Below are positions 14,074 through 26,622 of a DNA stretch of 64,000 nucleotides, one piece after another. Under the pieces are notes generated by a model. It was given only the letters and a program-made list of their open reading frames with translations. It had not been told where the DNA came from and made no database searches. Origin of the DNA: Piper betle (lineage: Eukaryota > Streptophyta > Magnoliopsida > Piperales > Piperaceae); the NCBI GenBank assembly GCA_033002965.1, contig JAURVB010002664.1:62001-126000 (forward strand), read 5' to 3'. The first letter of the stretch is position 1. Each line of letters starts with the position of its first letter. The position numbers and the translations under genes were made by a program.

Positions 14074-16229
14074 TGTGACACCCCAAATCGGGCTCACTCG
14101 TGTACCGAACCTGAATGAATATGTTACGGGTCACCCAATTAAGTCAGTCAACCCAAACCTAATCTATATGAGTTGCTCATATAGATTAGGATATGATATT
14201 TATCCTCATCATCACTTACATATATAATAAGAACATGTCAGTAACGAGTGTCACTAGTCCAAAAATTACTATACCAATCTAAAAAATGAGAGCTAACTCT
14301 CATTTTAAATAAAACCACATATATCTTTTATTGAACTCTCATAAGGGCATCTACTGGGGAGCCACCGGGAAACAAACCCAATAGCATCTTGAACTGACTG
14401 GTCTGCTAATGTTTCTCTGTGCATTTTCTCATTTTTCTGATCTCTCGGGACTGCCAATATATCATAGACCCTCTTCTATCCTCCATATATCTACTGGCCT
14501 TGGGCATGAAGGCCAATATATCTCCATATATCTCACTAAAAACTCGATAAAATTATATATATAGGCCTGGAAAGGGGTTAATATAATAGGCCCGAAAGTA
14601 ACTTGCAGTGGATCTTATTTTCAAAATTAGACTTGAGGGATTTCATCCTAGAGGGTTATCAATCTAGAAAACTATCGGTTAAATGACCCGAGTTAAGTGA
14701 GATCCAATAAAACACCACTTAACCCGTTCTACGGCAATGAAGAAAACCACAATAAAGTAGGGTGAAAAGTAGGGAACGAATCCTAAATGGACCTAGTAAA
14801 AGCACTAAACAAGGTCACGGGCCAAAGCGGCAAGCTCGTACTTCACATAATTAATACCATGATCATCTAATAAACAACTTATACAATTTGGAAAATAATT
14901 TAAACATATCTTCGTATTTTCCTAATTCTCAGTAATATAAAAGTTTTTCACAAATTAATTATGCAATAACATCCATGATCATGAAATGAAAATCACAAAA
15001 TAAAGTCAATAATATCATATACCTACTGCTGGCACCAATAACGGCAACGACAGCGGCTGTTGTCGACTTCAGTCGAGGGAGGACTAGGCCAGGGCTGGCT
15101 AGGGTGCGCAACTCAGTACGAGGAGGCCTAACCGAAGCTGTTCCAGCTGGCTGGCGATTGGCCAATGGTGATGTGGCAATTGCCGGTGAAGGCCACCAGG
15201 AATTGGTGGCTATGATATGACATGGTGCTGTTGTGAGGGATGAAGGACGAGGAGGAGGATGGCTTGCTGGGGAGGAGATGAGCAGAAGGAGATGATCCTG
15301 CCAGAGGTAGCTGGCCGGTGGTGCAGCTCGCAGGGGCGGCGGCACCAGCTCAAAATAGCCCAGGGGTGTGGTCGGCTCCTCCTAACGGCAATGACGAGGA
15401 GAGGCAAAAGGGAAGAGCACTGCAACAATGCTATCGCTGGCGATGAAGATGAAGGAGACCAAGCAATGGGGGTGCACCGACGAACCCTAGGAGGAGGACA
15501 GGATAGCGGTGGTGAGGGAGTGCTCTAGGCGAAGGAGGATGGCAATGGGTTGGGAACGGTGGTCGACGGACATGCAAGGGTAGTGGTGCTCCGACGGTTG
15601 TGAACTAGGTAAGAGGACGGAAGGTGGTGGAGGAGGAAGGAGGAGGGAGGCTGGGCGAGTGGAAGGTGGCGACGCTAGCTGGTGGCGGTAGTGCCGGAAG
15701 TGAGGTTGCTGGTGGTGGTGGTGACCGTCAGGAGTGGAAAAAAACAAGGTCAGGATTTCAGGGTGGAGAAATAGGAAAGGGAGGGGCAATTTTGTAATTT
15801 AAACTTGACTGGCTCTGACTTTAGTTATTAATAATAAATAAATCCAAAAAAATATAAAATAACATATAATAAATTACCATAAAATAAAATAATCGACACC
15901 TAACTCAAATGAAATTCTCTAAGCCTACTAACCCACCCAAAAATAATAAATATGCATCATGGCTGGATAAACGACCTAAAACTAATTTTATGGTCCAATA
16001 TATAAAATAAAAATATATATAAATAGGGCATACATTCAAATAACTCATTTTTCCTGCAGTGCTACTAACTTTATCATCATATACATAGGTAAACATGACC
16101 CTCATAGCTCATAACACACGGCCAGCCTCGGCTCAACACGCGCGTTTTGAAATTAGACTCGACTCGTACCAACGACTGAATTGACTGGTTCACAAGTATA
16201 AAACCCTGATTCAGATCACGGGTTTTACA
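14074..16229 (-). repeat. 3' LTR of element G
   Basis: Read on the minus strand it starts TGTAAAACCCG at 16,229 and ends GGGGTGTCACA at 14,074 (2,156 bp). It includes a GC-rich block at 15,030-15,790 with chance frames on both strands, and the stem-loop at 14,692-14,723. Confidence 0.8.
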
Positions 16230-19200
16230 ACCTTCCCTCCTTATAAAAATTTAATCCTCAAAATTTTAACTCGAGGAGGTCTCAAACTCATGCAAAACTC
16301 ATGCACTATCCTCTATTTCATTCAATAGTTATGCACATCCTCAATGAGTATAGTTGCGCTGACATGGCGAATTTTGCTAGTGATGCTATCAATATTAAAC
16401 CTTTCTGGTTCTAAACTGTTTGTGTCTATTCTGACATTACCACCATCATTCTCTCAAGTTCTGATCCCTACTGCTAACTCGGCAGAAAAGTCTAGGTTCA
16501 CCCTAAGGGCCTATTGTGTTGGTCAAGCAAATACTCTAGAGTATTGCAAGGTACTAATCTAAGCTACATCTTGTAAAATTATGTTGAGGACAAGGCATTC
16601 CTACTAACATCTACTATGTCTCTCTGATCTTCATCGATGTGAATGGTCAACTACATGTACTCTTAATACATTCAGCTCTAAGTTCTACAGCCTAAGGTGT
16701 GCTATGAGTCTCCTGCTAGGTACAGGTGTATAGGCTAATGAGTTGCATGACTCACTGTTGCCAGTCTAGATCCAACTCTCAAGTGTCCTTGTATGAGGAA
16801 CTAGACCATTCACTAGGTCCTAGTTGACTCGGTCCCAAGTCAAGTATCTCACTTGATTCCATATGGGAACAAGGACAGCTGCTATGAATCAACTGCATAC
16901 TATGGCTCTAGTAACTATCTGCCTGACAACTAGTTGCTGATGGGAGCTCTTTGGAAAGATAGTGAGCACACATCGGTGTGCTTAAGGAGTATGAGTCGCA
17001 TACTCTATGTGGAACAGTGAAATCCGCCTCTGGTCTATGGCATGTGCTCTGGTCAATGTCTAATTATCTCAATCATTTGGATAACTGATAGTAGAACTGA
17101 TATATCTAGAGGGGTGAGTGAAAAATCCTTAAGTGAAAACCTTACTCTCTCTAACATCTTTGGGTTACATTACAACAAACTGAATTTTGTGAAAATCTGG
17201 TCACACTTTTGGGGTCCTTGTATGCACTAGATCTCTCTATGTATAAGACTGAGTGACAATAATATTAGTAGGTCTATGGACTTATCTCTAAGATCATCAC
17301 GATTTACTATGCCAAAGGCAATCAGTTTGTGGAACAGTTAATCAATAACGAGTTTCAAAAATGGCTCCTAAGTAGCTCGAGTTCAATCAGCTAATAATAA
17401 GCACGTGTTTTTGATACCGTACTAGTCACGCACTTCTAAACGAGCAGGGTTCAAATGGCCCAAAGTATCACTATCTCCCTTCGAGTCTATGGGGACACAT
17501 AGTGAGGTTTGACAAATGTCTCATCCCCTCTTCAGTGGTGTGCGATATGCCATCCCGTACCGATTTGTTGCACTAATCTTCGACTCACATGACTACTACC
17601 GTTGTGGTAGACTCTCAAGCAAGGCTATTAGCCGATATGAGCATACACTAGTATCTCTTTATCTGGTCACCATGGTTTGGTCTGACTGAAGTCCCTGTCT
17701 GCATCACTCTTACATTACGATGAAGTCATCACTTGGTTTTATATTATATGCAGGTGAGGTTCCCTAGCATTGGCCAGCCTAGGTGCATGGATTAGGCGAC
17801 TCAATGGCAGTGGTGGCTGGGGCCCTATTTTATGTTGTTTGTTTAGACTATGTATTTTGTGGATGACTATATGATGGGCATGTGTCCTAACTATGTGAAG
17901 CTTGTATGATTTGGATGTATGCCGTGATGGTTATGCTAAGCATGTTTTATAGTTAAATTAGTATATTATTACTATGGAGCTACAATACTTTGGGCAAGGC
18001 TAACCATCGTCCACAGAGAATATATGCCCCAGAGTCATAGATCATGACAACGAGCTAAGCCAAGTATATAAGACGTATTTACCTACAGATGTTTGATGCG
18101 CTAAAGTAGCGTGGGTAGAGGAGCTTATAGTTCACACCACTTGAAGACCTATGTGAAGTCTAGGTATTAGGGTTTGATGCCCTAATACTCAATGATGTTG
18201 TATAATTCTCTGACACTTTAATTATTGCTAGCGTAGGGCATGTGGAATAGGCAACCACGACCACTGTTTAAATACTCACATCATCTTCATGTAACTAATG
18301 AAAGACTTAAACCAATGAATTTAACTAAGTAGTAAGAATATAATGTATGCAACAACATGCAACCTCAAAATTGTAGCGGCGGTGCGTTTTTCTACAGTTG
18401 GGAGTGATCTTTGCATTTTTAAAGTCACTACTCATAATCATAGGGAGGTTCTTCCTCTGTTACAACTAGGGTGTTCATATAGGATTCCTTAAAGTCTAAG
18501 ATCTGCCTTTGTAGTATGAACTCTGCATGCACTCTATGAGAACAAAGCTTGATATCCGTCTTAAGCCTTCATGGAGGGTTGAGATCCACTCCCGTAAAGT
18601 TTGTACGTGATAGCCCAACAAGTAGCTTCCAAATTATAATATTACAATTCGCTCTGTCACTTTGAGCCAAATTGAGGTGTTACACCATGTCCCATGGAAG
18701 GAGGACTGATGTGGTGACATGCAACAAACAAACTCATCTGAATCTCGTGTGCAATGGAAAGAATCTCGTGTGCAACGAACACCTGGTCAATATCAATTCA
18801 ACCTCAGCTCACCGAACATGTGGACACCCTGACTCATCTGAATCTCCTGTGCAATGGAAAGAACCTAAGCCCATCATGATATGCTTGTTAGATTCCCGCT
18901 GACATCTACTAACATCCAGATCTAGTACCCATCTTATACCCCTTCTACCTCTGACTAGTACGGTAACATGCCTTGCTCAAATCTAACTAAGCAAACAATC
19001 TGATATCATGATAAAAATCAATAGAAATGACCTATTTGACTCAATTAAGGCCAGCTTCACATATTTCGGATCAAATCCTAAGTACATTGTTATGCAACTA
19101 ACTGATGGAAAACATCAACCATATAAAGATAACATACAAAAATGTACTTGCCAGCTTGACTCAGAACAGTCTTTGCACACACATTACCTATAATAGTATA

Positions 19201-19241
19201 ATCCATCTTGATCGACCCAAAGTAGCTCTAGATACTAAAAC
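16230..19241 (-). other. Noncoding internal domain of element G
   Basis: No frame longer than about 76 codons and none with retroelement similarity. Long stretches match B (for example 17,460-17,720 against 2,880-3,120 in reverse) and C (53,220-53,580): the cccgtaccgatttgt and gtggtagactctcaagcaa boxes are shared. Confidence 0.75.
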
Positions 19242-21806
19242 TCTAACACCCCAAATTTGTCATCACTCATGAACCAGATTGGAATGTTACGGGTTACCTA
19301 ATTAAGTCGATCAACCCGAACCTCACCCGAATGGATCTACTCTCAGTCTTCTTAAAATGAAAGATAAATATCGTTATGCATGCATGAGATGCAAAGGAAC
19401 CCTAACAAGGTCACTACGTGAATGATATGGCTAACAATTCACACTTAAAAATAATCATGATAAAAATCAATATAATTTATGAAATAAAACGGACAGAGTG
19501 CCCCTTAAAAGTGCAATAAGGGGCCACCCTGTCAAACAATGTATATATAAAAAATATTTGTAACTACTTTCCACACATAACAATTCAGTCAAACAACAAC
19601 ACAAACATTCTTAAACCATATAATTCTCTCAAAACTAGGTCTTGACCCATCTATTCATTCTCATTCACATTTAGATTTCAAAACTTGTTCTCGAATAGCT
19701 TGCTAAACATAATCAACATGAACATATTTTCCTAAATAGAATTCACAACGTGTCACTGATATTAGTTCTTTTAACAATACATACAACATGTCATCGCATC
19801 AGTTTCACTATCGTAATATCATAATCAAGAAATACTAAATATTTTATCATCTAACATGTGTGTGCAAGAGACATCTCTACTCCTTCACCCAGGCTGGCAC
19901 ATCATATCCTAATCATCACCTACATATATAATAAAAACACGTCAATAGTGAGTATTATTGGTTCAAAAATAACTATAACAATTTTACAAATGAGAGCTAA
20001 CTCTCTTTTTAAATAAAACCACATACATCTTCTGTTGAACTCTCATAAAGGCATCTAATGAGGAGCCATCGAGCTGCAGACCCAATACCATCATGAATTA
20101 ACTAGTATGTTGATGTCTCTCTCGGCATTTTCTCATTTTTTAATCCCTCGGGACAACCAATATATCCTACTCCTTCTTCTATCCTCCATATATCTCCTGG
20201 CCCAGAGCACGAGGGCTGAATACTCTCAAGCAATCACCTTTAGTACCCGTAAACCTCCACGATTCTCTAATTGAAAGGAACTCAAAATGCTGAGTTGTCT
20301 GGATCCCTCGGGAATTGAATAGCCCACTCACTAATCCATAGCCAATTGTGACTCACATATTCATGTTATGTGCGAGCTAGTTCCACTATCTCTTATCTCA
20401 CTGAAAACTTGATAAAATTATATATATATGACTGGGAAGGGGGTTTATATAATAGGCCTAAAGGCAACTTGCAGTGGATTTCAGAAACATACAAGTTTTT
20501 CAGAAATAAATCATGCAATAACATCCATGATCATGAAATGAAAATCACAAAATCAAATTGGTAATATCATATACCTAATGCTGGTGCCCATAACTACGAT
20601 GGTAGTGAAGGACATTGCTGCCATGGCATGGCTACGGTTCGGGTGAGGGACGACTCGGCCAAGGGTGGGCCAGGGCACAAAACTCAGCACAAGGAGGTCT
20701 GGCTGGTGCTGTTCCGGCCAGCTGGTGACTGGCCAGCAGCCCCGGCAGCTGCCAGCAAAGACCACCGGAAATCGGCTGCTATGCCATGATGTGGTGCTGC
20801 TGTGAGGGATTAAGGACAAGGAGGAGGATGGCTTGGTGGCGAGGAGAGGGCTGGAAGGAGATGACCCTGCTGGAGGGAGCTGGCTGGCACACTAGCTCAA
20901 AATAGCCTTGGCTAGGGCAATGCCAGGATTGGTTGAGAGAGGCAAGGAGTAGAGCAGCTCGTCCAAGGGTGGGGGTCGACTGCTCCTGATGACAACGACG
21001 AGGTGAGGCAGGAGGGAAGGGCACCACGGGGGCACCATTGCCAGCAATGAAGATGAAGGAAACCCGGTGGTGAGGGTGCGCCGACAAAAACCTTGGGAGG
21101 AGGACAGGACAGCAGTGGTGAGTGTGCAGTCTGGGCAGAGGAGGATGGTGATGGGTTGGGGTCGGTGGTCGAGGGACATGAGGGAGCAGCAGCTCTCTGA
21201 TGATGGTAAACAGGCTAAGGAGAAGGAAGATGGTGGAGGAGGAAGGAGGAGGGGAGGCTGGGAGAGTGAACAACGGCGACTCTGGCGAGCGGCGAGGTCA
21301 CCAATGGTGGTGGTGATTGTTGGGAGGAAAAGAAATAGGGTCAGGACTTCGGGGTGGAGAAGAATGAAAGAGAGGGGCAGTTTTATAATTAAAACTTGAA
21401 CCGACTTCTAACTCAAGTCAATAATAATAAATAAACCCCAAAAATATAAAATAAAATAAGAAATCGAGTCCTAATTCGAACAACATGCTCTAGGACTACT
21501 AACCCACCCAAAATTAATAAATAACGTGCCCTAACGCGATAAATGACGTAAAACTAATTCTATGGTCCATTATATAAATTATTAACAAAATAAACTAGCA
21601 TACTATCATATATTTTGATATCTCATTTTTCCTCCAGTGCTACAGATATTATCATCAAATACTTAGGTACATGTGACCCTCATCAGTCATAACACATGGC
21701 CAGCCTCGACTCAGCACGTGTGTTCTAAATTTGACTCGACTCGTACCAACGGCTGAATCGACTGATTCACAAATATAAAACCCTAACTCGAATAATGGGT
21801 TTTACA
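19242..21806 (-). repeat. 5' LTR of element G
   Basis: On the minus strand it starts TGTAAAACCCATT at 21,806 and ends GGGGTGTTAGA at 19,242 (2,565 bp). It is clearly related to the 3' LTR but diverged, with length differences in both the GC-rich block (20,590-21,380) and the AT-rich parts, so the insertion is not recent. Confidence 0.8.
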
Positions 21807-21811
21807 TATAC
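21807..21811. repeat. Target-site duplication TATAC, right of element G
   Basis: Exact copy of 14,069-14,073. The following sequence continues the interrupted LTR of F and matches 51,643 onward. Confidence 0.85.
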
Positions 21812-22016
21812 GCTAATAACTCAAGTTCTGCTATAACATAACTAAAGTTATCACCTATATACTGAGCACATTTAGCCTCCATGACATGCTTATACGGCTA
21901 TTTGGGCCTCATGCTCATGGTCTAAAAGTTGGTCTAGTTCGAACCGGCTCGAAATTGACCCTAATCAGGCAAAGCAACAAACAAGTAAAACTCTAACCCG
22001 AAGCTGGGGTTTTACA

Positions 22017-23244
22017 CGTGGGTTAGGGACGGGTACTATTTTGTACATCACAAGTCTAGACCTGTAGTATCAAAGAAGTACTGATGGCGACTACCTGAGA
22101 GTACTCGGCCTTTGTGCTTTGGGCCAAGAGAAATTGGAGGTTTGGAGAGAGCTTACGAAGCTAGTCAGTTGGGGATGCCATCAAGTCTGCAACTCAATGG
22201 TTCCTCAGTAGTTGCCCTTAAGAGTGTTTAGTTGAAGTTATGAAAGTTAGCTCTTATTTTCCAGTTTGATATTTAGTTATTTCTAGACCAGTGACACCCA
22301 TTGCTAACGATTTCCTATTATCTATATAGGTGATGAATAGGAGTGGGATATGTCGACCTTGGCAGAGGAGCAAAGATTGCTATTTGCGCACATAGACCTG
22401 CCACGACGTATATTATTTGTGTGATTTTGTCATGATGAATCATTTTGTGATGTGATTGCATTATGTTGAAAATGTCTGAGAGTGACTTAGTAATCACAAT
22501 GGATGTAGTCAATAGATGGCTCCTCGGTAGTTGCCCTTAGAATGCTCAGTTGAAGTTATGAGAATTAGCACTCATTTGCCAGTTTGATAATTAGTTATTT
22601 CTGAACCAGTGACACCCGTTGCTAATGATTTCCTATTATCTATATAAGTGATGAATAGGAGTGGGATATGTCAGCCTTGGTAGAGGAGCAATGATTGCTA
22701 TTTGCGCACACAGATTGGTCACGACATATATTATTTGTGTGATTTTGAAATGATGAATTATTTTGTGATGTGATTGCATTATGTTGAAAATGTCTGATAT
22801 TGACTTAGTAATCATGATGGATGTAGTCAATAAATGGGTTGAGACCCAGCTCAAGATTATTATTTTTCAATTTACGGTCTTGTTGTGGTCTAAAAAATAT
22901 TATATTGTTGTTGTAATAGACTATTTCATTAAATAGGGCCACCCCTTATTGCGCTTTTAAAGGAACTCTGTCCGTTTTATTTTAGAATTTTCTAAAATTT
23001 AATTATAATTAATTATTTTGGGTGTAATTAATTGTCATGACATTCACGTAGCATGCTGCAAGGTGTGCATTTCATGCATGCATTAGTTGTGCATTGTGGT
23101 ATTTTCCCATTTTGAGACACCTAGAGGGTCTAGGTCCCTTCCACTCAGGTTAGGGTCAACCAACTTAATTGAAGTAAGAGTTTGTCTGATCTACCGTAAC
23201 AATTCCAATTCAATTTGAGAGTGAACCAGATTTAGGATGTTACA
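22017..23244 (+). repeat. 5' LTR of element A, piece 3
   Basis: Resumes with gggtactattttgta, which continues the cctcacaccca box cut at 9,153. It ends ...GGATGTTACA immediately before the primer binding site. It includes a tandem duplication. Confidence 0.8.
22199..22838 (+). repeat. 319 bp tandem duplication within the LTR of A
   Basis: The segment from ggttcctcagtagttgccc (22,199) to the gtagtcaata box is repeated from 22,518. The gatgaataggagtggg motif occurs at 22,332 and 22,650. Other LTR copies in the window have one unit. Confidence 0.85.
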
Positions 23245-23247
23245 ACT

Positions 23248-23259
23248 TGGTATCAGAGC
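23248..23259 (+). other. Primer binding site, tRNA-Met type (element A)
   Basis: TGGTATCAGAGC begins four bases after the LTR end TTACA. This is the common plant retrotransposon primer site complementary to the 3' end of initiator tRNA-Met. It defines 1,157-23,244 as the 5' LTR. Confidence 0.9.
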
Positions 23260-23456
23260 CAACTCTTAATCGATTAAGATGGAAGATGCCACTACAGGTC
23301 TTGTTTGTACAAATATTGCTCTGAGGTAAGCCGACAGGTATGTTTTTAGTTGCTTGTTTTAGTTATAGATTTCTCATCGGTTAGTTGCATGCCAGTGTGC
23401 TCAAAAATTGGGTTGTTAGTTGCATGCCAACGTGCTCAGAAATTGGCCAGTGAGAA

Positions 23457-24843
23457 TTGGTAACCGTAGTAGTACGGACCTACACGACTCAGAATAGGGC
23501 CCTGTCACCTTCTCCTCCTAACCGTGCTAGCCCTAGCTGTGCCCACAGTGAGACAGCGTCTAGCCGACCAAGAGCCCCACCACCATCTAGGGAGTACAGT
23601 GCACTAGTTTTGGTCAGTCGCCATAGTACTAGTAGTTGCCATACTAAAAGGGATGCAACCATCGCCCGACTGGTAAAGGTACAAACATAGATGCAAGAAA
23701 ATCAGGAGAATTTCAGGATAGAACTCTGACAAATAGCCCTTTTCCATAGCCCGGGTAGATAACAGACTAGTAATAGACAATGAGGTTCGACGGGAGCCTG
23801 CTTTCCCCATGGGCCCTCCACCGTCTCCTCCTCCTCCACCTCTACATCAAGGGACTATTCCTACAACAACACCTCTCATTGCTCCTCTTCAGGCCAGGAT
23901 GAGCACAGATGGTCGTGGTGCCACTAGAGTTGGCAATGTCATGGGAGGGACGGTACTGCCGTCTCCTCAATTAGAGCTCGGGCATGGATCAAACAGATTA
24001 ATAGATGCAAGGAATTTCGTACTTAAGCAGTTTGCGCACTTTGTGAAAAATGGAGGGTGCCCATTCTTGGGGAAGCTAGATGCAGAGGAAGCTTTCCTAT
24101 GGATCCCATCATTGGAGTATTCAGGAGTATGACATGCCCGATGGAGCACCGTGTACGGATTATCATGGGGGCTTTTAAGGATGAGGCCAGGATATGGTAG
24201 GATTCTGTCATGGGCACTACTACCTTTACCGACAGGCAACCACATGACATTACTTAGGATGAATTCAGGGTTAAGTTTGGTGTGAAGTATTTTCCCTCTG
24301 ATGTCAGGAAGAAAAAGGGAGTTCTAGGCACATAGGCAGGGACTCATGACTGTAGTGTAGTATGAGGCTATATTCAAAGCACTGGAGAGGTTTACACTGG
24401 ACTTAGTACCAATTGAATGACGAAGAGTCAAGTGCCTCTATGAAGGCCTCCACTACTATATTCGTGTGGCATTAATTGACAGGACATTTGCCACCTTTAG
24501 TGATGTGGTGCAAGCTATAGGTGAGGCTAAGCAAGTCTTAGCCACTTGACCTAGCCTAGACAATGACCAGAGACAACAACACCCTCGACCATATCACGCT
24601 GATTAGGAAGCACAACAGAAGCGTCAAATAGATGCTCCAGTCGCGATGAGGATGATGGATGGACAGGTTCAGGGTGGTAGGAAGTCACCATGCCAGACTT
24701 ATGGGCTTCGTCATGGAGGTTCAAGCAGCGGTTTGTCCAACAGCTCAGCAATAGTAACTGGCCCTTCTGGCACTAGCACAATGACTAGCACTCCTAGATC
24801 TCTCCACAGCAGTAGCAGAGAGGCCACCAGGCTTCAAGGTTAG
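23457..24843 (+). pseudogene. Gag remnant of element A
   Basis: Gag would bind genomic RNA and build the virus-like particle. Here it survives as disconnected frames. A proline-rich N-terminal part with a plausible capsid start lies at 23,809-24,132. Capsid-like sequence (24,120-24,540) is readable only by changing frame and passing stops. A degenerate zinc-knuckle region lies near 24,690-24,740, where CQTYGLRHGG resembles the CxxCG-RHxG start of Gypsy knuckles but has lost a cysteine. The glutamine- and proline-rich linker follows at 24,857. Several stops and frameshifts exclude function. Confidence 0.7.
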
Positions 24844-24856
24844 GGACAAAGGGGCG

Positions 24857-26512
24857 ATGGCTCAGCAGCCGCCAAGACAACAAGCACAGACAGCACAGGG
24901 TCAGAGGGGTCCGACACAAACAACACTACTAGCAGTGCCCACTACTCTGACACAGCAACAACCAGCGAGGATGTACTCAGCCATGGTTGCTAAGGCATTA
25001 GAGGATACGGCCATCGTGATAGGTACGCTTCCTATTGGCTCTATACCTACACGAATTTTGTTTCATTCTGGTTGAACACATTCCTTTATTGCATATGCAC
25101 ACATAGATAGGTTTGGAGGTTTGATAGAGGATTTAGGACATTCATTAGTAGTGTCCAGTACCGCCAGTACAGTTGTAGCTATTGGCAAGTGTGTGCGTAG
25201 TGTCCCTGTTGGGATTTAATAGTGACAATTAGTACCTGAGTTGATATTATTCAGGATGACGGAGTTTGACATGATCTTTGAAATGGATTGGATGTCCAGA
25301 CAGGGAGCCCTGATAGATTGCTGGAGGAAAATGGTGACTTTCCATCATAGAAGGTGCCACTTTTTCTCTTAAGGTTAGGGCAGAGATAGAGAGAAGGGTT
25401 GGATCTCCTATAAGAGTGCTATGAAATGGTTGGACAGGGGTTGTCAATTAGTGATGGCTGCCTTAGTATTGACTAAGCAGAGTGGTTCAAAGAACATGCT
25501 GAGTATTGACCAGATTCCAATAGTTAGGGAGTTCACAGATGTCTTTCTAGTGGAGATCACTGGGTTGTCGCGAGAGAGAGAGGGGGCTGATTTTGCTATC
25601 AACTTGATGCCAAAAACAACACCCATCTCTAGGACCCCATACAGGATGGCGCCACTTGAGCTCCGGGAGCTCAAAGAACAGTAACAAACAATATTGAATT
25701 AGGGTTTTATTAGATCGAGTCGATGCTCAATACCATATTCCACCCCCAGACAAACAGGTAGTCTGAGAGGACCATTAAGGTCCTTGAAGATTTGCTTGCA
25801 TGTTAGACGTTGGAGGTAACTGGGAGGAGCATTTGCCTTTAGTGGAATTTGCATACAACAATAGTTATCAGGCTAGTATTGGGATGACACCATTTGAGGT
25901 ACACATGGCAGACTGTGTAGATCTCCAATGTGTTGGGTTCAGGGTAGTAAGCTAATGGTAGTTGGGTAAGAGATGATTCAACAGACATAGGATGTAGTGA
26001 TGCGAATCAGAGAGAGGTTGAGGTCAGCTCAGGACCGACAAAGGAGCTATGCCAATGAACACCAACGTGAAGTTCACTTCGTGGTCGGAGATCATGTCCT
26101 TCAGAAAGTCTCCCCGACTAAAGGAAACACAAGAAGATTTTGTACGCGAGGAAAACTTAGTCTGCGATACATTGGTTCGTTCACTATTCTAGAGCGCATC
26201 GATTAGGTGGCCTATCCCCTTGCACTACCGCATTACCTATCAGTCATCCATGATGTGTTTCAAATACCCCTTTTGAAGGAGTACCGCCCAAATAACTCCC
26301 ACATTGTCAACTTCCGAGAGATAGAGTTCGCCTCGACTGGATATACCTAGAGGATGTAGTAAAGATCATTGATCACCGGGTGAAGACTCTCGGACATAAG
26401 GAGGTTCCCTTGGTATGAGTGTAGTGGACTCGACAAGGAGTTGAGGAGTCTACGTGGGAGCTTGAGGACGAGATCAGGAGGAGATATCTAGAGTTGTTCG
26501 AGTAGCTAGCTT
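24857..26512 (+). pseudogene. Pol remnant of element A with a large internal deletion
   Basis: The protease part (24,960-25,230) has the active-site region with the aspartate replaced (HSG) and an in-frame stop just after it. The start of reverse transcriptase follows, with the PYRMAPLELRELKEQ segment (25,637-25,681) ending in a stop. Within about 50 bp the sequence jumps to integrase ([11 protein letters not shown] near 25,870-25,900), so the RT catalytic core, RNase H and most of the integrase core are deleted. The integrase C-terminus (RERLRSAQDRQRSYA; 25,997-26,206) is followed by a chromodomain-like end (ESTWELEDEIRRRYLELFE near 26,440-26,505). The order protease-RT-integrase identifies Ty3/Gypsy. 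Confidence 0.85.
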
Positions 26513-26610
26513 TGTGACCAAGTAGCCCAGCTTTTTGATTTTAGTTGTAGTTAGTGGTCCTTATGACTGAAGCCTCCTTTATTTAAAATTCAGGGGACTA
26601 AATTTTCATA

Positions 26611-26622
26611 AGGAAGGAAGGT
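26611..26622 (+). other. Polypurine tract of element A
   Basis: aggaaggaaggt lies directly before the 3' LTR start TGTAAAACC. Equivalent tracts precede the 3' LTRs of B, G and C. Confidence 0.75.

Larger units (their letters stand above)
14074..21806 (-). mobile_element. Element G: complete non-autonomous LTR retrotransposon (LARD type)
   Basis: 7,733 bp in minus orientation, flanked by a perfect 5 bp duplication TATAC. The 3' LTR is 14,074-16,229, the internal domain 16,230-19,241 and the 5' LTR 19,242-21,806. Next to the 3' LTR a purine tract reads on the minus strand as aaggagggaaggt. Next to the 5' LTR a degenerate primer site resembles the tRNA-Met type. The internal 3.0 kb has no frame with gag, protease, RT or integrase similarity, but matches the internal domains of B and C. 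The site before insertion was an LTR of the same group: the flanks join to a sequence like 51,627-51,680. Confidence 0.85.
9154..22016 (-). mobile_element. Element F: minus-orientation LTR interrupted by E and G
   Basis: The right edge GGTTTTACA at 22,016 is an LTR start read on the minus strand. The left edge TGTAATACCCC at 9,154 matches, over about 120 bp, the minus-strand LTR end of element C at 55,712. The body at 11,689-14,073 plus 21,807-22,016 is minus-orientation LTR. Flanks are TGAGG and CGTGG (3 of 5 identical), so a target duplication is only possible. The host LTR of A resumes at 22,017. About 770 bp of the expected LTR is missing around insertion E. It is probably a solo LTR; a chimeric origin is discussed separately. 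Confidence 0.55.

Noticed and set aside
14959..15789. Several frames of 70-128 codons
   Set aside because: GC-rich part of the G 3' LTR; no shared protein between LTR copies and no domain.
20779..21399. Frames of 164 and 110 codons on opposite strands
   Set aside because: They lie in the GC-rich block of the element G LTR. The same block in other LTR copies is not conserved as protein.
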